Position numbers and translations under genes: made by a program. A stretch of DNA of 46,430 bases from Flavobacterium sp. DG2-3 (GTDB taxonomy: Bacteria; Bacteroidota; Bacteroidia; Flavobacteriales; Flavobacteriaceae), in the NCBI RefSeq assembly GCF_030730925.1, contig NZ_JAVAMB010000028.1, forward strand, positions 1 through 46,430, written 5' to 3'. Of the stretch, positions 41,277 to 46,430 are shown in pieces. Numbering within the stretch: the stretch's first letter is position 1; the number at the start of each line of letters is the position of its first letter. Under the pieces are notes generated by a model. That model made no database searches, had not been told where the DNA came from, and was given only the letters and a program-made list of their open reading frames with translations.

Positions 41277-42512
41277 TTATTCTTTTGTTTGAAGATAAAG
41301 ATATCCAGCTTTTTTAACTTTTTTCACACCAGAAGTTTGATTGTTTTCGTATTCCAAAATATAAAAATAAGTTCCAGCAGGAAGCATTTTATTGGGTGCA
41401 ACGGTTGTTCGTCCTTGAGAATAACCTTTAAAAACATTTCCAGATGAATTATAATTATTGGTTTCAAAAACTTTTACGCCCCAGCGATTATAAATTTCCA
41501 CAGTGTTTTCAGGAAAAGAATTAATGCATTTTATCTGGAAAGTATCATTAAAACCGTCATCATCTGGTGTTACTAAATTATAAACCTCAACACAATCTGA
41601 ACTGTTTTCTACCCTTCCAAGTGTAAAAACGCCATAATTAGTTAAATTCACAGCGGTAGTAACTGTTTTTCTTCCGCTATCTGCCACTCCTCCTTCGTCG
41701 ATCCATAAATTTCGCTGCGAATCCCATCTTACAATATGAATATCTTCGTAAGGAGAAGCAACAACAGGTTCTGGAGTTGTCGAATTTTCGTCCCAGCTTA
41801 ATGTTAACAAGACATCATCTCCCGCTCCTTTTTCAAATGTCCAATATTCAGCATTATCGATTAAAACAATATTTGAAGCTTTATTTGTATGCGGATAAAG
41901 AGGATTTGAATTTTCAAAAAAGTATTTTCCAATAAAACTGCTGGAATTGTTTCCAGGTGCCGACATCGCTTCAAATCTATAATGTTCCTTATCTCCAACA
42001 GGAAATACAAAGTCTGTAGAGCCGTCTTTAATTACAGGGCCATCAACAAAACTTTGGTCTGAAGCATTAATATGATTTCCTAAATTTCCAAAAACAAATA
42101 ATCCTCCAAAAGCGTCATTATCGACAATTCCTCTTGAAAAATCTGCTCTTCCGGCTATTGAAATGCCATTATACAATCTAAATGCGGGCTGAGTATTTGT
42201 ATTATTAAACAAAACATTTTTAAAATCGGCCATTATTTTTCCTTTAATATCCTGATTTAAAACTCCTTCAAATCGAGTGTAACCATTTAAACTAGCATTA
42301 AAACCCGTTATGCCATCATTGGTAAAATTTCCTTTAAAAAGCACTTCTCCATTATTTTCGTATGTGGCTGTTTCTGTATTATTGAAATCTCCAATTATAC
42401 TGACATTGGTATTTTCGCTCACATAAAAAGTTCCAACATTGACAGCCGGAGCAATCTGCGAATAGCCTGCTTCTAAAATCATCAAAAACAAATACATCAA
42501 ATTCCTTTTCAT
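41277..42512 (-). CDS. T9SS type B sorting-domain surface protein
   Basis: The 411-aa protein has a signal peptide (MKRNLMYLFLMILEAGYSQ). The body is a beta-solenoid-like run of N-x-G/F units (ISIIGDFNN-type strands, FKGNFTNDG, ADFSRGIVDNDAFGGLFVFGN), then VFPVGDKEHYRFEAMS. The C-terminal gliding-motility-associated domain (about 315-411) reads LVTPDDDGFNDTFQI, VEIYNRWGVKVFE and LPAGTYFYILEY. It should be exported by T9SS and held on the surface. It is the last gene of a three-gene operon, 24 bp after the lectin-like gene. Its sorting domain is closely similar to that of the giant adhesin at the left end of the window. Confidence 0.85.
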   Translation of the reverse strand: MKRNLMYLFLMILEAGYSQIAPAVNVGTFYVSENTNVSIIGDFNNTETATYENNGEVLFKGNFTNDGITGFNASLNGYTRFEGVLNQDIKGKIMADFKNVLFNNTNTQPAFRLYNGISIAGRADFSRGIVDNDAFGGLFVFGNLGNHINASDQSFVDGPVIKDGSTDFVFPVGDKEHYRFEAMSAPGNNSSSFIGKYFFENSNPLYPHTNKASNIVLIDNAEYWTFEKGAGDDVLLTLSWDENSTTPEPVVASPYEDIHIVRWDSQRNLWIDEGGVADSGRKTVTTAVNLTNYGVFTLGRVENSSDCVEVYNLVTPDDDGFNDTFQIKCINSFPENTVEIYNRWGVKVFETNNYNSSGNVFKGYSQGRTTVAPNKMLPAGTYFYILEYENNQTSGVKKVKKAGYLYLQTKE

Positions 42513-42536
42513 CCGTCTTAAATTTTTAATTCAAAC

Positions 42537-45062
42537 TTATTTAACTCGCTGTCTAACCATAGGATTAGTGGCGACTTGACAGTATTTTGCTGTTATCAAA
42601 ACTGCTGTCGTAGGGGCAGATTCACAAACTGAGCCTCCAGGAGAATTTGCAATAGTTTTTCTTCTATACTGGGTCGTAACACTTTGCACAGGCGGCTGAT
42701 AGGTTACGCCCGTTTCTCCCGAAATTACGCTCCATGTCGTTCCATCAGTAGATTTTTCCCATTTATAAGTTATTGTACCTGTTCCCGTACCTGGTGTTAA
42801 AGATGTTATTCCGCTTGGTAAGATTCCATTACAAACCGTTTGATTTCCTGATATTGATCCAGATCCCGTTGCTAAAATAGTTACTTGAATTGCCGTTTTA
42901 GGGCTTTCGCAAGCACCATTTGCCTGACTTACATAATATGTAAACGTGCCCGCATGATTTGTCAGCGGAACTGGAGCTATAGTCGACGATGGCCCGTTTA
43001 AAGTTGTGTACCATAATAATGTATTTCCGGGGTCTGCAGTTGCTGTCAAAGCAGTTGCTGTTGCATTTTGGCAATATTCTACTGTTGCAACTGAAACTGC
43101 GGGAGCAGCTGGAACTGAATGAAGTGTTTCTGAAACTGTATTATTTAAAGTATTATCTGTTGGGGTTAAAATTTCTAAATTATCGCCTGTATAACAATTA
43201 TCAGGATCGACGGTACATACCGCTGTATAAGCGACCGTTGCAGAATTTACATAAGATGTTGTTCCAACTGGAGGAGTAAGCGAATAACTTATTGGATAAT
43301 CGATTTCATACTCGGTTCCAAAACCTGCTAAAGTCTGATCACTGTCATCTGTAGGATAACGGGCTACATAAGTATAGGTCGTCTGCCCTACCGCTGGCGA
43401 ATCTGGGGTTACAAATCTAGACCATCTAGCTGTATTTCCTGCTCCGTTGTCGAAACCGCCAGGTGTTGCACTATCATCATACGTAAATCCTGCGTCAATA
43501 ACTTTTGTAACCACAATTCTCTGTCCTGTAGTTCCAATTCTTCTGTAAACCGCAGGCGATGTCCCTATATTTGCCACTCTGAGCTTGAAATTGTGCGCAC
43601 CTTCTACACAAAGGTTATCAGCTTGCTCTGTTAAAACCAAATCAACATCTTCTGCTAAAACCGGAACTGTTACCGAAGCTTTATTGTTTCCTAAATCTTC
43701 ATCGGTTATTGTGGTCGATGACACTTCTGAAGAATTCGTTAAAACGTTTCCAACAGGAATTTGATCGTTTAGTAAATGTCCCGTAACAACAATTCTTCCA
43801 GTACTATTCGCAGCCAGATTTACTGTTCCTGTAAAGCTATTTATCGGAGATGATGTTGGCAAATTTGTTCCAGTCAAGAATCCGCTATGCGAAATATTAG
43901 TTATTACAAAAGTCGAAGGCGGTACAATATTTTCCTGACTATCGGTTAATTTATCAGTGAAATCAACATTGCTCAAGTCTGCATTGGTATCATTTACAAC
44001 ATCTATATAATAACTGATTTCATTTGCATTTCCTGTTGTTATCGCTCTTAAAAAATCTTTATCGGCCTGCTTGCTAATTCGCAGGTTTCCAGGCGTGGTA
44101 ATAAACAAGTTTCTCACATCATGAAAATTGACTCCCGCTCCTGTAGAAGCCGCAAAACCTACGGAAAGTAATTCTGGAGGAACATCGGTTGTTGTGTAAT
44201 CAATCAGCTGAACAAAATCACTATTCAGATCCGTTTTCCATCTAACAATAATCCGATAATACCCGTTAACATTGGTTGGAGACATTTCGATTTGAATTCT
44301 TCTATAAAAAACATTATCTTCTGGACGCGTAGCAACTACCGTATTGTAATCAATTTCATTTTCGGTAAACGAGCCTACATTGGTATTAATATCTACAATC
44401 TGATGGCCATTTAAAATGGTTACTCCAGTCAGAAAAACATTTGAATTATTAAAATTAGAATCGTCTGTAGGGCCTCGCAAAGAAACCGAATTAGGTCTAT
44501 TACCTGGTCCACCAGCTCTTGGTCCAAAATTAGGATTTGCAAAGTTTCCTAAAGCATCAAAACCAATTCCGACATATCCGCCTCGTAAACCCAAAGGAGT
44601 TCCGTCGTCTGCATTTGGAGCATACCCTAAAGAACCGCCATAACCACCTAATCGGAATCCGTTTGCTTCAACATCTGCAGCATCAAAAAGAAATACACCA
44701 AGTCCGTCAGCTCCATTAAAAAAATCATTTACATTACGCCACATTTTGTATTCAAAATCCATAAGCACACCAAGAGTCGAAGGAAAAGATTTGGTTACAT
44801 AAGCATAACCACCCTGTTGTGTAGTGCTTTTGGTAAGTCTTAACCATCCCGCTCCTATTGGATCATCTATTCCAGATGTCAAATATGCCGTTCCGTTTAC
44901 ACCGCCAACTCCTCCAATAGTAACATCGTGTGCGGTATTATTTTTAAAATCGTTTGTAAATGTAAATTGTGCGCTTACTGAATTACATATAAACAGAAGA
45001 AGACAACTGACCAAAACTGCCTTTTTCCTCAGATTTTTTAAAGTTTTAATTAAAGTTTCCAT
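42537..45062 (-). CDS. L-type-lectin-domain / DUF11 surface protein without a visible sorting domain
   Basis: The 841-aa protein has a signal peptide ending NSVSAQ. An L-type lectin-like domain (about 32-335) shows GGYAYVTKSFPSTLGVLMDFEYKMW (split over strands), GADGLGVFLFDAAD and GGYVGIGFDALGNF. DUF11-like domains follow (about 340-650, KQADKDF...ISYYIDVVND and LADNLCVEGAHNFKLRVANIG-type strands), then Ig-like domains (about 655-825). The end, CQVATNPMVRQRVK, is not a type A or B T9SS domain. The gene sits 15 bp after the repeat protein and 24 bp before the type B protein. It may be exported by an unknown signal or held by its partner. Glycan binding is inferred from the fold only. Confidence 0.78.
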   Translation of the reverse strand: METLIKTLKNLRKKAVLVSCLLLFICNSVSAQFTFTNDFKNNTAHDVTIGGVGGVNGTAYLTSGIDDPIGAGWLRLTKSTTQQGGYAYVTKSFPSTLGVLMDFEYKMWRNVNDFFNGADGLGVFLFDAADVEANGFRLGGYGGSLGYAPNADDGTPLGLRGGYVGIGFDALGNFANPNFGPRAGGPGNRPNSVSLRGPTDDSNFNNSNVFLTGVTILNGHQIVDINTNVGSFTENEIDYNTVVATRPEDNVFYRRIQIEMSPTNVNGYYRIIVRWKTDLNSDFVQLIDYTTTDVPPELLSVGFAASTGAGVNFHDVRNLFITTPGNLRISKQADKDFLRAITTGNANEISYYIDVVNDTNADLSNVDFTDKLTDSQENIVPPSTFVITNISHSGFLTGTNLPTSSPINSFTGTVNLAANSTGRIVVTGHLLNDQIPVGNVLTNSSEVSSTTITDEDLGNNKASVTVPVLAEDVDLVLTEQADNLCVEGAHNFKLRVANIGTSPAVYRRIGTTGQRIVVTKVIDAGFTYDDSATPGGFDNGAGNTARWSRFVTPDSPAVGQTTYTYVARYPTDDSDQTLAGFGTEYEIDYPISYSLTPPVGTTSYVNSATVAYTAVCTVDPDNCYTGDNLEILTPTDNTLNNTVSETLHSVPAAPAVSVATVEYCQNATATALTATADPGNTLLWYTTLNGPSSTIAPVPLTNHAGTFTYYVSQANGACESPKTAIQVTILATGSGSISGNQTVCNGILPSGITSLTPGTGTGTITYKWEKSTDGTTWSVISGETGVTYQPPVQSVTTQYRRKTIANSPGGSVCESAPTTAVLITAKYCQVATNPMVRQRVK

Positions 45063-45077
45063 TGTCTTTGATTTTAA

Positions 45078-46430
45078 TTATTTAACAACAAAAACAATAT
45101 TCATGAAGGAAGTTGGAGTTCCATTTCCAATAATATCATAAGTCAGCACTCCATTTGCATCTATCGAAAGATTACTAAATACTGTTGGATCATAATATGT
45201 TATATAATAATACAAATCTGTTGCGGCAGGAAGAAACGGAATATCTGCTGGAGCTCCCACGCTTTTGACCGTTACAGCTTGAAATTGAGCCATATATTCT
45301 GTATATAAATTTTTAGTCAGTCCCGGTGAAATTACAGCTGTATCAAATATAATTGCCGGCATATAAAAAAACTTCGGCATAGCACTGCTGGCATTCTTAA
45401 GAACACCATTAACGTCTGTTACCACAATTTTATCGGTCTGAGCCGTACTTTGTTGCAGGCCGGCAATGGCCAAAGTATTGGTTGCATCAGTTGTGATTGT
45501 TGTTGGCTCTGTTAAAACACCGCCTAATTTTACCTCTATACCAGAACTTGTCAAACCATTCACACCGCTCACTTTTGGATCTGTCCATTCCAATTGTGCG
45601 GTTGGTATATTGCCATTTGTTGTTAAAACCTGTCCTGTACTTCCGTTGGTTTTTGGAAAAATATACTCTCCTAAAAAACCGCCGGACGTATCATTAAACT
45701 GATATCTTACTCCCTGATCATTTCTTACAGAAATTAAGGCTTGGCTTGACGTGGTTTGGCTGTTATGGGCTAACGATAATTGATTTGGAAAAACAAGTAT
45801 TTCTGATTGTGAAACGCTATTAAAAGCAATCAAATCGGCGCCATTTCCCGACACCGACACCATTGCAGACTGTGATGCAGAAAAAGGCGCAGCTGCATTT
45901 GACGCAAACATAGCTGTAATTGGAGCACCTGTGTCTAAATTATTCACTTCTACTGCATGAAATAATCCGTCACTAGCATTAAAAACCGATTTAAAGTCAC
46001 CATGAACATCCAATTGCTTGCTGAAAGTATTGCCTCCTATAGCAACCCGCCCAGTCTGGTAAATATTTTGAGTATTTAAAGTGGCTTTATCTCCCGTTGT
46101 TTCTACCAGCCACGGCTCAATTGCCAGCGCATTGCTGTCTACAAACAAAGCACCGTCTGTGCCCGCAGCCACAGCATTATTTACATCGGTAGAAATCAAA
46201 TTCACATTGGCATTGTTACTATCTTCATTCGTATATGCCAAAGCACCAGCAGCGATAGATAAAGTGGTGTTTGTTTCATTAGAAGCGATAGCAGATTGAT
46301 TCAAAAACGATCCTCCATCTGTGCCTGTTGTAAGTAGATTTCCTGCATTAGCGCTTGTGACTTTTACAACCGAACTTGCTCCATCTTCGTCGGTAAAAGT
46401 AATATCGCCTGAAGTTAGATTTTGAGTTTG
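45078..46430 (-). CDS. Repetitive tail-fibre-like surface protein (5' end outside window)
   Basis: The frame is open to the right edge, so the start is outside the window; the first methionine-type codon, TTG at 46304, is an internal leucine. About 450 C-terminal residues are visible. The N-terminal part has short repeating strands of bacteriophage-fibre or autotransporter-head type (VTSANAGNLLTTGTDGG, LISTDVNNAVAAGTDGALF). A middle part follows, with NTQNIYQTGRVAIGGN and KTNGSTGQVLTTNG. The C-terminal domain (KFFYMPAIIFDTAVISPG, DLYYYITYYDPTVF, FMNIVFVVK) recurs at the ends of flavobacterial repeat proteins. It has no type A or B T9SS domain. It is the first visible gene of the three-gene surface operon. 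Confidence 0.75.
   Translation of the reverse strand, partial: QTQNLTSGDITFTDEDGASSVVKVTSANAGNLLTTGTDGGSFLNQSAIASNETNTTLSIAAGALAYTNEDSNNANVNLISTDVNNAVAAGTDGALFVDSNALAIEPWLVETTGDKATLNTQNIYQTGRVAIGGNTFSKQLDVHGDFKSVFNASDGLFHAVEVNNLDTGAPITAMFASNAAAPFSASQSAMVSVSGNGADLIAFNSVSQSEILVFPNQLSLAHNSQTTSSQALISVRNDQGVRYQFNDTSGGFLGEYIFPKTNGSTGQVLTTNGNIPTAQLEWTDPKVSGVNGLTSSGIEVKLGGVLTEPTTITTDATNTLAIAGLQQSTAQTDKIVVTDVNGVLKNASSAMPKFFYMPAIIFDTAVISPGLTKNLYTEYMAQFQAVTVKSVGAPADIPFLPAATDLYYYITYYDPTVFSNLSIDANGVLTYDIIGNGTPTSFMNIVFVVK

Noticed and set aside
42512..42537. Lectin-like and type B genes as one gene split by a frameshift
   Set aside because: The downstream gene has its own signal peptide right after its start and the upstream protein ends in a complete domain, so they are two genes.

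Overview
The window looks like chromosome of a Flavobacterium, close in content to F. johnsoniae. The DNA is AT-rich. Promoters fit the Bacteroidetes pattern (TTTG at about -33, TAnnTTTG at -7), and genes lack obvious Shine-Dalgarno sites. Three proteins carry type IX secretion (T9SS) sorting domains. There are PorP/SprF and SusC/SusD proteins and a complete chitin utilisation locus. Taxonomy is inferred from gene content only.

Layout. (1) 1-10261, + strand: the 3' part of a giant SprB-like adhesin with 14 cysteine-rich repeats and a type B T9SS sorting domain, then a PorP/SprF outer-membrane protein and a PorE-like TPR/PD40/OmpA protein. This is a surface adhesin with its probable secretion and anchoring partners. 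(2) 10381-15765, - strand: a CAP-domain lipoprotein and a housekeeping run (pyrR, DUF6891-like, pyrB, a 110-aa STAS-like protein, rnz, pdxH), with REP-like inverted repeats in the gaps. (3) 15988-17820, + strand: a secreted hypothetical protein, a decayed stretch (a ParD-like antitoxin remnant, a frameshifted membrane protein, a palindrome cluster, a 31-nt direct repeat), and a 57-aa lipoprotein. (4) 17977-21719, - strand: a YbiT-like ABC-F protein with one degenerate ATP site, a repeat-rich intergenic block, a TlpA-like thioredoxin lipoprotein and a DUF3592 membrane protein.

(5) 21966-39687 is the chitin locus. The - strand carries susC, susD, nagB fused to a PIG-L domain, a GH20 hexosaminidase and the double-GH18 chitinase chiA. 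Divergent on + are a LytS-type histidine kinase, a LytTR response regulator and an MFS sugar transporter. Probable flow: ChiA, secreted by T9SS, cuts chitin; SusD/SusC take up oligosaccharides; GH20 releases GlcNAc in the periplasm; the MFS protein imports it; the NagB fusion feeds it into glycolysis. The kinase/regulator pair probably senses the substrate.

(6) 39791-41036, - strand: a small secreted hypothetical protein and a TalC/FSA-type transaldolase. (7) 41277-46430, - strand: a three-gene surface operon (a repeat/tail-fibre-like protein cut by the window end, an L-type-lectin/DUF11 protein without a visible sorting domain, and a small type B sorting-domain protein). I saw no tRNA, rRNA, CRISPR array, prophage or intact insertion sequence. 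The most unusual signals are the non-coding repeats, the hairpins that punctuate the chitin operon, the NagB/PIG-L fusion, the asymmetric ABC-F protein and the broken membrane-protein gene.
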